From the IMG/VR virus record IMGVR_UViG_3300003322_000768, positions 1 through 59,677 of that record: 59,677 nucleotides of DNA; one strand, written 5' to 3'. Positions 1 through 7,378 of the stretch are shown here, piece after piece. The number at the start of each line of letters is the position of its first letter. Position 1 is the first letter of the stretch. A program made the translations under genes and the position numbers. A model generated the notes under the pieces. The model was not told the DNA's origin. It searched no databases and saw nothing but the letters and a program-made list of their open reading frames with translations. The DNA is from a virus.

Positions 1-194
1 TCGACCCGGCCACCGGCCAGCCGCTTGCACCGCCAGGTGCACAGCCTGATACGCGCCCGCCGACGCCGGCAGAGGCGCCGACCTCTACCCCACCGGATAT
101 GCGCGCCTTGGCTAAGCAGGCGTTGCAGGATCCAGACGCGAGCGAAGAGCACAGGGCAGCCGCCCGAAGGGTGCTGGCCGCGAACGGGGAGTAA
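1..194 (+). CDS. Portal protein, C-terminal end (partial)
   Basis: Open frame with no start in view, ending TAA at 192-194. The 63 visible codons read as a Pro/Ala/Thr-rich tail (starting DPATGQPLAPPGAQP) followed by a short helical end (ALAKQALQDPDASEEH). It is in frame with the gene running off the right edge: the last base of the window (g) plus the first two (tc) form GTC, and the frame then continues at position 3. I therefore read it as the C-terminus of the portal protein that begins at 57679. The disordered tail is a common way for phage portals to end. The next gene starts 4 bp downstream. Confidence 0.85.
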   Translation, partial: DPATGQPLAPPGAQPDTRPPTPAEAPTSTPPDMRALAKQALQDPDASEEHRAAARRVLAANGE

Positions 195-197
195 GCC

Positions 198-1100
198 ATG
201 AATCAATACGATTCGCTGCTATCCCATCCGGCCAACCAAGAGCCGAGCGTCATCGAGCGCAAAACCGAGCGGTTCGTCATGTGCCGGCCCGCCTACCTCT
301 CGACGGCCATCCCGAACAACGTATTTATGACCGGGGAGAAGGTTGATGTGAAGCGGGCGGTTCGCCAGTTCACCCACATCACCAGGCTCCTGCGCGAATT
401 GGGTGTTACCGTGCTGGAAATCCCGCCCGTTGAAGGCGCGCAGGACCAGACCTATACGGCCAACATCGCGGTAGCCATCCCGGACGACAACGGGTCGGGA
501 AAGATCGTGCTGGCGAACTACAAGGCGCCAGGGCGCGCGATCGAGGAGCAGCCGGCGCGCGAGTTCTTCGAACAGATGGGTTACGATGTGATCAGGCCGT
601 CGACCTACTTCGAGGGCGAGGCGGATTTCAAGCTGTGGAAACCGGGGGTATACTTTGGCGGACACGGCAAGTTCACCGACCGGCGCTCGCTCGACTGGAT
701 CAGCCAGAAATGCGGCATCCAAGTTATCCCGATCGAAGAGACATCCGATGAGCTCTACCACTTGGATTGCAGTCTATGGGTGATCGATCCGGAGCACTTC
801 CTTGTAAACCGGGACGGGATGAGCAAGGAGAGCTTCAAGCGGCTCGAGACTCTCGGGGAAGTGATCGTTGTGCCGCCTGAGATCATGGCTTGCGGGGCTA
901 CCAACGTCGTCCGCGTACCGGGTAAGAACATCGTCCTTTCCGGGATGTTTTTCCCTGAGGTGAAGCAATACCAAAAGGCAATGGACTGGATGTACGAGCA
1001 GTGCGACCGCTTCGGCCTATCGGTGATCTTCGTCGATATCGACCAGGCGGATTTGAGCGGCGCCGATGTATCCTGCTGCGTAATGCACTTGCCTTTCTGA
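198..1100 (+). CDS. Pentein-superfamily enzyme (DDAH / arginine deiminase / amidinotransferase-like)
   Basis: 300 aa, a normal length for dimethylarginine dimethylaminohydrolases (about 255-285 aa). Visible family features, in order: the N-terminal strand RFVMCRPAYL (25-34); DQTYTANIAVAI (83-94), the acidic/Asn substrate loop; FEGEAD (138-143), matching the EGxxD motif; YHLD (187-190) with the candidate catalytic His188; CGATNVV (232-238); and a C-terminal SCCVMHL (292-298), where Cys293 aligns with the catalytic Cys of the TCC motif ending mammalian DDAH. Known members hydrolyse arginine, methylarginine or other guanidines to citrulline or ureido products, or transfer amidino groups. The substrate here cannot be told from sequence. 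It sits 4 bp after the portal gene and before virion genes, so it belongs to the late block, and no signal peptide is visible. I am confident of the superfamily and unsure of the reaction. Confidence 0.8.
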   Translation: MNQYDSLLSHPANQEPSVIERKTERFVMCRPAYLSTAIPNNVFMTGEKVDVKRAVRQFTHITRLLRELGVTVLEIPPVEGAQDQTYTANIAVAIPDDNGSGKIVLANYKAPGRAIEEQPAREFFEQMGYDVIRPSTYFEGEADFKLWKPGVYFGGHGKFTDRRSLDWISQKCGIQVIPIEETSDELYHLDCSLWVIDPEHFLVNRDGMSKESFKRLETLGEVIVVPPEIMACGATNVVRVPGKNIVLSGMFFPEVKQYQKAMDWMYEQCDRFGLSVIFVDIDQADLSGADVSCCVMHLPF

Positions 1101-1123
1101 CCGGCGACAGGTAGTCAGCCAGC

Positions 1124-1258
1124 ATGAAGTCGAAAGCCAAGCGCTTCCTTCCCTGTGCAGACTGCCCGCACCTCAAGCGCGCAAGCTGGCCCCAGAGACG
1201 TTACGCGCCAACCCCATGCGAGGCAAAACACCACTGCGAGAGAAAATGCCGGAAGTAG
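1124..1258 (+). CDS. Small cysteine-rich basic protein
   Basis: 44 aa, starting at ATG 1124 and ending at TAG 1256-1258. It contains Cys11 and Cys14 (CADC), then Cys32, Cys38 and Cys42 with neighbouring histidines (CEAKHHCERKC), a pattern suggesting a small zinc-binding fold. It is strongly basic. Third-position GC is about 70 percent by hand count, in line with neighbouring genes. It overlaps the next gene's start by 13 bp, which supports translational coupling. I do not recognise the family. The weak Shine-Dalgarno and small size keep confidence moderate. Confidence 0.5.
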   Translation: MKSKAKRFLPCADCPHLKRASWPQRRYAPTPCEAKHHCERKCRK

Positions 1259-1503
1259 ACCCCAAAGCATCAACCGCGCGCGCGAAGCTCATCGAGATCG
1301 AGCAATTCGAGGCTTCCTACATCGGCCAGGCGCTCAAGGCAGAGATCGAGCGCCGCGCGAAAAACGCCCAGTCGCGCGCCTGCGACTTGGATCTCCCAGG
1401 GAAGAAGAGAGCCGGCGGGGCCGGGGCAGCCCGGGAACTCGAGCAATTGCTGGAATTCATCCCCCAGTTAAAGCGAGAATTGTCCTCCCAGCTGAAAAAA
1501 TAG
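1246..1503 (+). CDS. Small hypothetical protein, helical
   Basis: 85 aa from ATG 1246 (MPEVDPKAST), preceded by the purine-rich GCGAGAGAAA, which is the better ribosome-binding context than the upstream ATG at 1216. The sequence is charged and mostly helical (AKLIEIEQFEASYIGQALKAE), with a basic middle and a helical end (ELEQLLEFIPQLKREL). It overlaps the cysteine-rich gene by 13 bp. No function recognised. Its position between portal/pentein and virion genes makes it part of the late operon. Confidence 0.55.
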   Translation: MPEVDPKASTARAKLIEIEQFEASYIGQALKAEIERRAKNAQSRACDLDLPGKKRAGGAGAARELEQLLEFIPQLKRELSSQLKK

Positions 1504-1525
1504 CGGAGTTTGAGAAAGTAGGCTG

Positions 1526-1546
1526 GAAATCCATTGCTTGGATTTC
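1526..1546. other. Inverted repeat in the 94-bp gap before virion genes
   Basis: GAAATCCA (1526-1533) and TGGATTTC (1539-1546) form a perfect 8-bp stem with a 5-nt loop. No T-run follows, so it is not a classical intrinsic terminator. A second, looser pair, ACACGGG and CCCGTGT, lies just before the start codon at 1598. These could be mRNA-processing or attenuation structures. Confidence 0.35.
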
Positions 1547-1597
1547 AGGAAAGGCGCACACACGGGAAACGCCAACATCAACCCCGTGTAAAAACCT

Positions 1598-2170
1598 ATG
1601 CTTACGAACCTCGAAAAAGCCGCTGACCTCTTCTTCAAGACCTACCCGAAGACGATCGAGACGGGAGGTGTTGACCTCGAACCCTCTTTCGCTGCGTGCG
1701 CGCTGATGATTCCGCAGAACGCGGATGGGTCCAAGGGCCTCATTCAGGTTCTGGATCCGGTAACCAACACCTTCCGCGATATCTCATCCGCGGACCTGAT
1801 GGCCGACCGGCGCATCGCCAGCGCCTCCGGCAAGCTCGGTTTCTCCACCGGTTCAGGTGGTGCGGTCACCCAGGCGACCAACTCGGCCACGGCGGTCACG
1901 CTGAACAAGTCGAACGGCCAGATCACCACCGTTGCGCTGACCACCGCGGCAGCCGCCGAAGAGCGGTTCACGGTGAATAACAGCCTCGTCGCGGCCACGG
2001 ATGTCATCGTTGTTTCCACGACCTACAACGGCAACGGCACGCCGGCCGTAAGCGTCCTGCACACTGCGGCCGGCGCATTCGATATCGTGATCACCAACCT
2101 TCACGCCTCCGCGGCGCTCAATGCGGCAATGGTGATCAACTTCGCAGTCATCAAGGCCGTAGCCGCCTAA
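1598..2170 (+). CDS. Virion structural protein (phage capsid-associated/decoration type)
   Basis: 190 aa. The N-terminal 75 residues are mixed helical (LEKAADLFFKTYPKTIETGG). The rest is Ala/Thr/Val-rich beta sequence with the run VTLNKSNGQITTVALTTAAAA, followed by RFTVNNSLVAATDVIVV and an end FDIVITNLHASAALNAA. I know this beta domain (xxLNKxxGQIT ... FTVxNxxxAATDVVVV ... NxxxxxLxxAVxINF) from many phage genomes, where it lies in late clusters as a virion or fibre-associated module. The exact role (decoration, fibre or head vertex) is not assignable here. It is the first of three structural genes separated by 3-4 bp. Confidence 0.6.
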   Translation: MLTNLEKAADLFFKTYPKTIETGGVDLEPSFAACALMIPQNADGSKGLIQVLDPVTNTFRDISSADLMADRRIASASGKLGFSTGSGGAVTQATNSATAVTLNKSNGQITTVALTTAAAAEERFTVNNSLVAATDVIVVSTTYNGNGTPAVSVLHTAAGAFDIVITNLHASAALNAAMVINFAVIKAVAA

Positions 2171-2174
2171 TCTC

Positions 2175-2642
2175 ATGTCCGTTCCAAACGTCGTAAAAGG
2201 GCCAATCGGAGATCTCCAGACATCCTTCTCGGACAAGTCTGGAGCGGTACGCGCGCCGAATATCTACGATTGGCCGGTCCTGCAGCTGGGTAGGACATCA
2301 TCGGGACTTTTAGTTCCGATCGCCGTCGGTTCCGACGGTTCGGTCTCCACCACACCGACCCCGACTTCCAGCGCGCTGACAGATCGTAGCGGAACGATTA
2401 CGTCGGGCGGCAGCGCCCAGACCATTGCGGCGGCGAATGCGTCTCGGAAGTATCTGCTCTTCCAAAACAACTCCGATATTGACATGTGGATCAACTTCGG
2501 AGTTACCGCCGTGGCCAACCAGCCGAGCATCAAGATTGTCGCCGGAGGATACTACGAAAACCCGGCGCACTTCTGCCCGTCCGGTCTCGTCAGCGTCATC
2601 GGCGCCACGACCGGCAAAACCTTTACCTGCAAGGAGGCATAA
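2175..2642 (+). CDS. Virion structural protein with C-terminal beta domain
   Basis: 155 aa. The second half carries a module common in phage late regions: DRSGTITSGGSAQTIAAANA, then SRKYLLFQNNSDIDMWINFG, which is a small beta-sandwich found on its own or at ends of virion proteins. The N-terminal part (about 1-65) is variable (SGLLVPIAVGSDGSVSTTPT). It starts 4 bp after the previous stop and ends 3 bp before the next start, so it is co-transcribed with both. Probably an exposed virion or fibre protein; the receptor-binding versus decoration role is unresolved. Confidence 0.6.
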   Translation: MSVPNVVKGPIGDLQTSFSDKSGAVRAPNIYDWPVLQLGRTSSGLLVPIAVGSDGSVSTTPTPTSSALTDRSGTITSGGSAQTIAAANASRKYLLFQNNSDIDMWINFGVTAVANQPSIKIVAGGYYENPAHFCPSGLVSVIGATTGKTFTCKEA

Positions 2643-2645
2643 GCA

Positions 2646-3617
2646 ATGCCTATCGGTGGTCCTTCCTCAGGAGGTAGTTCAATCTCAGATCCAACCGTCG
2701 CATACATCCGAAGCGACGGCAATGATGACAGTGGCGACGGCTCTCCCGGAAAGCCATTCGCTACGGCACAAGCCGCCTACGATGCCGGCTTCCACATATT
2801 CAACCTCGGCACTGGCGACTTTGGAACCATTACTGTCACGAGCAACCGCACAATTCTATTTTTCAAAGGCCCGGGCGCATCCAACTTCTTCGCCAACAGC
2901 GCCAGCGGCTACGGCGATCAGTTGAACGGATCGTTCACCGAAAGTAGCCTTCTCTGCACAGTTACAATCGCCACTACAATATCTGACCACGTACACGTCT
3001 ATTCAGACAAATCCGTGCGATTCAAGGCGCAGGGTAGCGGTTCAGGTGGCGGTGCCGAAATTCAATTCTTCAACTGCTTCGTAAGCGAACTGGCTCTGCA
3101 AGGTGCTAACGGTTCGGATGGAGAGAATGGATCTGACGGAGTCGGAATTGGTGGCACTGGCACCGATGCGACATCTGGAGTGAATGGAAATCCGGGGGCT
3201 TCTGTAGCCTTTTTTGACTGCTTGGTCATCGGCCCCGTCAATGTCAATGGTGGAAACGGGGGCACAGGTGGTAATGGAGGAAACGGCCAAGATGGCGATC
3301 CGGGAACAACCGGAGGAAATGGCGGGCGTGGTGGCAATGCTGGCGCAGGCGGTAACGCGGGGGCTATTTACAGTTGTAATTCAATAATCGCATGCATCCC
3401 AGTTGCTAATAGGGGGACTGCTGGAAGCCCTGGTAACGGCGGGGCCGGAGGCGCCGACGGCGGCAACGGACCGGGAACCCCGGGTAGCTCCGGCGATGTT
3501 GCCAGCAACGGAAACGACGGTTATTGCCGCTTGGAATTCACGCGCATCGACGACTCAATTGTCGGCGTTGGAACTTCCGTTATCAAAGGCAGTATCATCA
3601 ACGGAACATTCACCTAA
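2646..3617 (+). CDS. Glycine-rich, collagen-like virion protein (tail fibre candidate)
   Basis: 323 aa. The N-terminal portion reads like a pectate-lyase/beta-helix start (TVAYIRSDGNDDSGDGSPGK, then PFATAQAAYDAG). Roughly residues 150-300 are dominated by GGNGG, GGTGGNGG, GAGGNAGA and PGNGGAGG runs interrupted by a hydrophobic strand with Cys (GAIYSCNSIIACIPV). Gly-rich repeats like these form polyproline-II or collagen-like rods in phage fibres and spikes. The C-terminus (TRIDDSIVGVGTSVIKGSII) resembles beta-helix rungs. GC is lower than in neighbouring genes in several stretches, which fits a modular, exchangeable host-range protein. Its TAA overlaps the next ATG (TAATG). Confidence 0.6.
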   Translation: MPIGGPSSGGSSISDPTVAYIRSDGNDDSGDGSPGKPFATAQAAYDAGFHIFNLGTGDFGTITVTSNRTILFFKGPGASNFFANSASGYGDQLNGSFTESSLLCTVTIATTISDHVHVYSDKSVRFKAQGSGSGGGAEIQFFNCFVSELALQGANGSDGENGSDGVGIGGTGTDATSGVNGNPGASVAFFDCLVIGPVNVNGGNGGTGGNGGNGQDGDPGTTGGNGGRGGNAGAGGNAGAIYSCNSIIACIPVANRGTAGSPGNGGAGGADGGNGPGTPGSSGDVASNGNDGYCRLEFTRIDDSIVGVGTSVIKGSIINGTFT

Positions 3618-4258
3618 TGCAGGGGAAAGACTGGCTCGAAACACTGGAGATGCCAGGGAAGTTTCTCGGGGCACTTACCGCGTTGATAGGGATTTTGGTC
3701 CTTATCCCGAAGCTGTTTCGTGTCCTCATGTCTTTCTACTCGGGGGCGAAGTTCACGCTTGAGATCAAAGAGCACCTCGAAAACTCCCGAAAGGAGATGC
3801 TGCTCGAGATCGAGAACACCAGGCGCCAGATCACGGAGCACTTGGGCCGCATCGATGACGGCCAGTTGAACCTAATCGAGATCCGGCGTCACACTTTGGA
3901 CGCCGATATTTCATGCGTCTGGTTTGTGACCGACAGCCATGGGCAAACCGAGTGGACGAGCGACGCATGGACGAAGGTCACCGGCATGGCCACCGAGGAC
4001 GCCCGCGGGAGCGGATGGGAGCTTGGAGTGGCAGCCGATGAACTGGCCAGGGTGCTCACCGCTTGGCGTCTGGCCGTCGACCACAAGCGCCGCTACGTCG
4101 ACGAATTCAACCTTGTCCACGTCATCAACGGACGGAGGACAAAGGTCCATGTCGTGGCCAACCCGATCAAGCGGTCGGACGGCACGGTGCTCAATTACTT
4201 CGGGTGCGCGCGGTTCGACCACGATACTGCGCTCACATTTCACGCTCCTGAACCATGA
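3617..4258 (+). CDS. Membrane-anchored PAS-domain protein in the lysis cassette
   Basis: 213 aa from ATG 3617, which overlaps the previous stop (TAATG). It has an N-terminal transmembrane helix at about 15-41 (FLGALTALIGILVLIPKLF), a charged coiled coil at 47-92 (LEIKEHLENSRKEMLLEIEN), and a PAS fold at about 98-201. PAS landmarks are ISCVWFVTDSHGQTEW, DAWTKVTGM, the later YVDEFNLVHVINGRRTKVHV strands and the closing DGTVLNYFGCARF. PAS domains sense small ligands, redox state or light, or mediate dimerisation. Here there is no kinase or output domain, so the coiled coil and membrane helix are the only output visible. It is translationally coupled (ATGA) to the spanin, holin and endolysin genes, which suggests a role in lysis timing or as part of the holin complex; that role is inference. 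Confidence 0.65.
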   Translation: MQGKDWLETLEMPGKFLGALTALIGILVLIPKLFRVLMSFYSGAKFTLEIKEHLENSRKEMLLEIENTRRQITEHLGRIDDGQLNLIEIRRHTLDADISCVWFVTDSHGQTEWTSDAWTKVTGMATEDARGSGWELGVAADELARVLTAWRLAVDHKRRYVDEFNLVHVINGRRTKVHVVANPIKRSDGTVLNYFGCARFDHDTALTFHAPEP

Positions 4259-4941
4259 AAAACCTGCTGCTCCCCATCATCCTCGCCGCGGCCCTCTGCT
4301 CTTGCGCGACCAAGCCAACGATCTACAAGGCGCCTGACACGACCAGATTGGACCAGAGCGTGAAGCGGACGGACGAAAGCGCCCATCGCATGCACAAGGC
4401 TGTCACCGCCGCGAAAGAGACGCATGCGCAGGTCCGAACGGAGGTTGCGGCCGTCAAGGGACTGGTGAAGCACGAAGGAGAGGTTATCGAATCGCTCAAG
4501 CCGAAACTGGAGGATCTCCTTCGCGTCTCCCCGCCAGAGCTTCGCGACCAAGTCGACGCGGCCAGGATGCAGGTCGAATCGCTGGCTGAAGATCACACGT
4601 CCATCGCCTCGAGGATCGAAACCGTCTCGGCCCTCCAAGGAACCGAAGGCGGACAGCTCGAGGAAGCGAACGCGGCCGACAAGCAGCATTTGCTCGACTT
4701 GGCCGACACCAAGGCCGAGGTGACGAAGATAAAGGCCGAGGCGGCTGAACTCGCGCGGAAAGCCACGGAGGAAAGCGAGGCCAAGGCTGCCGCACAGAAC
4801 GAGGTGCGGGAATTGAAAAGCAAGAACTGGATCCGGCGCGCGTTCGAAGGGCTAGCGGCAATCGCAATCTTGGTGGTGGGGTTTCTCTACTTCACCGGCA
4901 GGTTAACTCTATCCGCGGCGGCGAAATCGGTCATCCCATGA
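4255..4941 (+). CDS. Unimolecular spanin (u-spanin) candidate
   Basis: 228 aa. The N-terminus is a lipoprotein signal (MKNLLLPIILAAALCSCATK) with lipobox LCSC and lipidation at Cys17. Next comes a long Ala/Glu/Lys coiled coil (about 30-190), then one C-terminal transmembrane helix (about 200-216, LAAIAILVVGFLYFTG) and a short tail. An outer-membrane lipid anchor plus an inner-membrane helix in one chain is the defining layout of T1 gp11-type u-spanins, which fuse inner and outer membranes in the last lysis step. This implies a diderm host. It overlaps the PAS gene and the holin candidate by 4 bp each. Confidence 0.75.
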   Translation: MKNLLLPIILAAALCSCATKPTIYKAPDTTRLDQSVKRTDESAHRMHKAVTAAKETHAQVRTEVAAVKGLVKHEGEVIESLKPKLEDLLRVSPPELRDQVDAARMQVESLAEDHTSIASRIETVSALQGTEGGQLEEANAADKQHLLDLADTKAEVTKIKAEAAELARKATEESEAKAAAQNEVRELKSKNWIRRAFEGLAAIAILVVGFLYFTGRLTLSAAAKSVIP

Positions 4942-5321
4942 AGCTTCACACGCATTTCCCATGGCAACGGCTGGTGATGACGATCCTGTTCGACATCACG
5001 ATGTATCTCACATGCCGGCAGTACGTCGACTGGCTCTACTACTTCGCCACGCTCGACCCCACCAAGACCAGTGCGGCCGCGGCAATCACCGCACTTAGTG
5101 CTGGTATGGGGGTGCTCTTCGTCTGCTTCGCCGCGGTGCAAATCTGGTTCATCACCGGCTCGACCAAATCGGTGGAAGCGATGTTCAAGTTCAACGCGGC
5201 CACTGTCGCGGCGACCAGCTTGGCTTCACAGGCCATCCAAGAGAATCGGCATGAAGAGATCGAGCAGACGTTGCGCGAGTTTTCCACCCCAGAATTGACC
5301 GAACGCTACGGAGACCGATGA
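4938..5321 (+). CDS. Holin candidate (two transmembrane segments)
   Basis: 127 aa. Two hydrophobic stretches are visible: about 12-36 (LVMTILFDITMYLTC, then WLYYFA) and about 45-73 (SAAAAITALSAGMGVLFVCF, then AAVQIWFIT). An amphipathic, charged cytoplasmic tail follows (QENRHEEIEQTLREFSTPEL). Size, topology and position directly between a spanin and an endolysin are those of a class II holin. No family motif is recognised, so the call rests on context and topology. Start and stop overlap both neighbours as ATGA. Confidence 0.6.
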   Translation: MKLHTHFPWQRLVMTILFDITMYLTCRQYVDWLYYFATLDPTKTSAAAAITALSAGMGVLFVCFAAVQIWFITGSTKSVEAMFKFNAATVAATSLASQAIQENRHEEIEQTLREFSTPELTERYGDR

Positions 5322-5908
5322 AAATCAGCGAAAAGGCCGTCAACCTCATCCTCCGCTTCGAAGGTCTCGACCAGCCGGGAGTGTGGCCAGGGGACGCCTC
5401 TGGCGTGTCGATCGGCTGCGGATACGACCTTGGCTACGAGCCGAACTTTGAACAGGACTGGGGCGGACTCTTGCCGGCGAATGTCATGGAGCGCCTGCGC
5501 CACACGGTTGGGCTGAAGGGCCAGGCCGCGCACCACGCGGCGATGGGGCTGCGCGACATCCGCATCCCGCTGGACAAAGCGCGGCAGGTCCTAGAATCGG
5601 TCACCATCCCGCGCGAGGAAGCTACGACAGCAAAGGTATTCCCAGGCGCGGAGACGCTGCCGGCGGATGCGTTCGGGGGGCTGGTATCGCTCATCTACAA
5701 CCGCGGCCCGCTGGTCGACAAGACCCCAAGGCGAAAGGAGATGCTCGAACTATTCCAGCTGTTCAGGAAAGGCGCGCCCTACGACCTGAACCGGATTGCC
5801 GATCTCGTCGAGGCCCAGAAACGCCTCTGGCCGCACGTCCGCAACTCCGACGGCGACCTGTGGACGCGGCGAATCGAGGAAGCGAAGCTCATTCGCAACG
5901 CAGCATAG
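5318..5908 (+). CDS. Endolysin, lysozyme-like (T4-lysozyme/pesticin-type muramidase)
   Basis: 196 aa without a signal peptide, so export would depend on the holin. The N-terminus KAVNLILRFEG places the catalytic Glu at position 15 (RFEG), and SIGCGYDLGY (31-40) matches the second catalytic region (Asp37) of phage muramidases related to T4 lysozyme and pesticin. The downstream helix with ADAFGGLVSLIYNRG is the usual FxAxxSxxYNxG signature of this fold. It cuts peptidoglycan glycan strands. It overlaps the holin gene by 4 bp and its TAG overlaps a GTG at 5908. Confidence 0.8.
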   Translation: MKISEKAVNLILRFEGLDQPGVWPGDASGVSIGCGYDLGYEPNFEQDWGGLLPANVMERLRHTVGLKGQAAHHAAMGLRDIRIPLDKARQVLESVTIPREEATTAKVFPGAETLPADAFGGLVSLIYNRGPLVDKTPRRKEMLELFQLFRKGAPYDLNRIADLVEAQKRLWPHVRNSDGDLWTRRIEEAKLIRNAA

Positions 5909-6060
5909 TGGCACCGGGGCGTAAGCGCACGTCCTTCCGAGGCGATGACGCATGGCGGAAACGCTGTGCCCAGAGCGTAGCGGCGCCGCCCCTCTCGTAC
6001 TCAGCCAATTGGAATCCCGGTACAAAAATGCTCCCCCCGAGTATCACACATCCCGCCTAG
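5908..6060 (+). CDS. Small basic protein, possible last gene of the lysis operon
   Basis: 50 aa if translation starts at GTG 5908, which overlaps the endolysin stop (TAGTG). It begins GRKRTSFRGDDAWRKRC and ends NWNPGTKMLPPSITHPA. Third-position GC is about 66 percent by hand count. Translational coupling is the main support; no family is recognised. It may be an unused open frame. Confidence 0.35.
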   Translation: MAPGRKRTSFRGDDAWRKRCAQSVAAPPLSYSANWNPGTKMLPPSITHPA

Positions 6061-6121
6061 CCTTCACCCCGTCTCACGACGAGGCCCGGGGGCAACCAAA
6101 GTAGGAACTTTTTCGCCGAGT

Positions 6122-6151
6122 TTGTCAAACTCGACCTCGCCACACTAGACA
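6122..6151 (+). promoter_or_regulatory. Candidate promoter before the head genes
   Basis: TTGTCA (6122-6127) and TAGACA (6146-6151) are spaced 18 bp, a 5/6 match to the -35 consensus but only 3/6 to the -10. The element lies in the only non-coding gap of the late block (6061-6182). The same gap holds a 7-bp hairpin, CGAGTTT (6117-6123) with AAACTCG (6127-6133), and a GC-rich dyad directly before the scaffold ATG. Weak evidence only. Confidence 0.25.
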
Positions 6152-6182
6152 CACCTTCTGGAAAGCGCGCAATTTCGCGCAC

Positions 6183-7319
6183 ATGGCAGAAATAGCTACG
6201 GGTGACGCGCCAGCCTCCACGGCGGCGACCAACCCAACACCGGACGCGCCAGCCTCCACGGCGGCAGCGACCGAACAGGCCACGCACGAAACTGGAGCCG
6301 CAAAGCCCGAGGGCTCGTCGGATTCAGCCAAGTCGGATGTCGACTTCGGAGGCATCGAGGATATGAGCACCTTGGAGAGTATTCTCGAAGGCGCGCACGA
6401 TCCCGAGCTCGAGAAGAAGAAACCGGCTCAGCAACAGGAAAAGGGAAAAGAGATCAAGCCGACGGAAGAGAAACCTCCCGTTGAGACCAAGATCGACGAC
6501 CCCAAACCTACGGAAGCAGAAGAGGTAAACCTCGATCAGGAGAAAGAGCTCGCGAAGAACTACCGTTTTCGGACGGAAGATCCGAGGATGCAAAAGCTCC
6601 TGACGCTGATTCGCCGAAACCCCGATTCGAACCCCGTCGAGCTTGCAATCCAAGCCGGATGGGAAGGACCGAAGGCCACGGCAGCAGCGACCGAGGCTCA
6701 AAGGCAGGAGCAACAGCAGGAGACGAAGAGGGAAACCCCGCCAGACAGCCGGGTCGAATCTGCGAAACAGAAAGTCGCGGAGTTAAAGACCAAGCTGGCC
6801 GAAGCGGAGAAGAACTTCGAGTCAACCGCTGAGATCATGGACCAGTTGCAGGACGCGAAGCTCGATCTTCGTGATGCCGAGCGGCAGGTTCAGGCCGAGG
6901 CCCAGTCCGAAGCGCATTTCACTGCGCAATGGCAGTCTGCCGAGGCTGAAGCGATCAAGCTCGCCCCAGAGACCGGGAAACCGAACACGCCTCAATACGA
7001 GGAAATCCAGCGCGAAGTCGCCTTCCTCGAGAGTCAGAACTCGGAGATCCTGAACGATCCGCGAGGCCCCTTGAAGGTCCTGCAGAGAGTGATGGCCCGC
7101 CGCCCTGACCTGTTTCCAAAGGACAAAACTGTTGCGAAAACGACCGAGACGAAGCCAGCGCCGCAAGGCGGGGCACGTCCCACCGGCCAGGTTGAAAGTG
7201 CGGCCACCTCTGCCCAACCCACTGCGCTGAACTCTGAGCAGGCTGCTCGGAAGATCGACGACATGTCACTCGAAGAGCTGCAAGCGATTGCAGACATGAC
7301 GGGTGAGAAACGCCGGTAA
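6183..7319 (+). CDS. Head scaffolding protein
   Basis: 378 aa, directly upstream of the major capsid gene. Highly charged and low in aromatic residues: Ala/Thr/Pro-rich N-terminus with a duplicated DAPASTAA, a Glu/Lys/Gln-rich region, a central coiled coil (about 190-260, KQKVAELKTKLAEAEKNFES) and a disordered basic C-terminus ending in DDMSLEELQAIADMTGEK. This composition and position are typical of podoviral scaffolds, which fill the procapsid and leave before packaging. No protease gene adjoins, so it probably exits intact. No clear Shine-Dalgarno precedes the ATG. Confidence 0.7.
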   Translation: MAEIATGDAPASTAATNPTPDAPASTAAATEQATHETGAAKPEGSSDSAKSDVDFGGIEDMSTLESILEGAHDPELEKKKPAQQQEKGKEIKPTEEKPPVETKIDDPKPTEAEEVNLDQEKELAKNYRFRTEDPRMQKLLTLIRRNPDSNPVELAIQAGWEGPKATAAATEAQRQEQQQETKRETPPDSRVESAKQKVAELKTKLAEAEKNFESTAEIMDQLQDAKLDLRDAERQVQAEAQSEAHFTAQWQSAEAEAIKLAPETGKPNTPQYEEIQREVAFLESQNSEILNDPRGPLKVLQRVMARRPDLFPKDKTVAKTTETKPAPQGGARPTGQVESAATSAQPTALNSEQAARKIDDMSLEELQAIADMTGEKRR

Positions 7320-7378
7320 ACCGAGGATCCAGCAAAGGGAACGGCCCCACTCCTTAACCTCATTTTTTAACCATCCCT

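Noticed and set aside
5318-5908. Endolysin as a SAR (signal-anchor-release) type
   Set aside because: The N-terminus has no hydrophobic signal-anchor; the chain starts directly with the catalytic domain.
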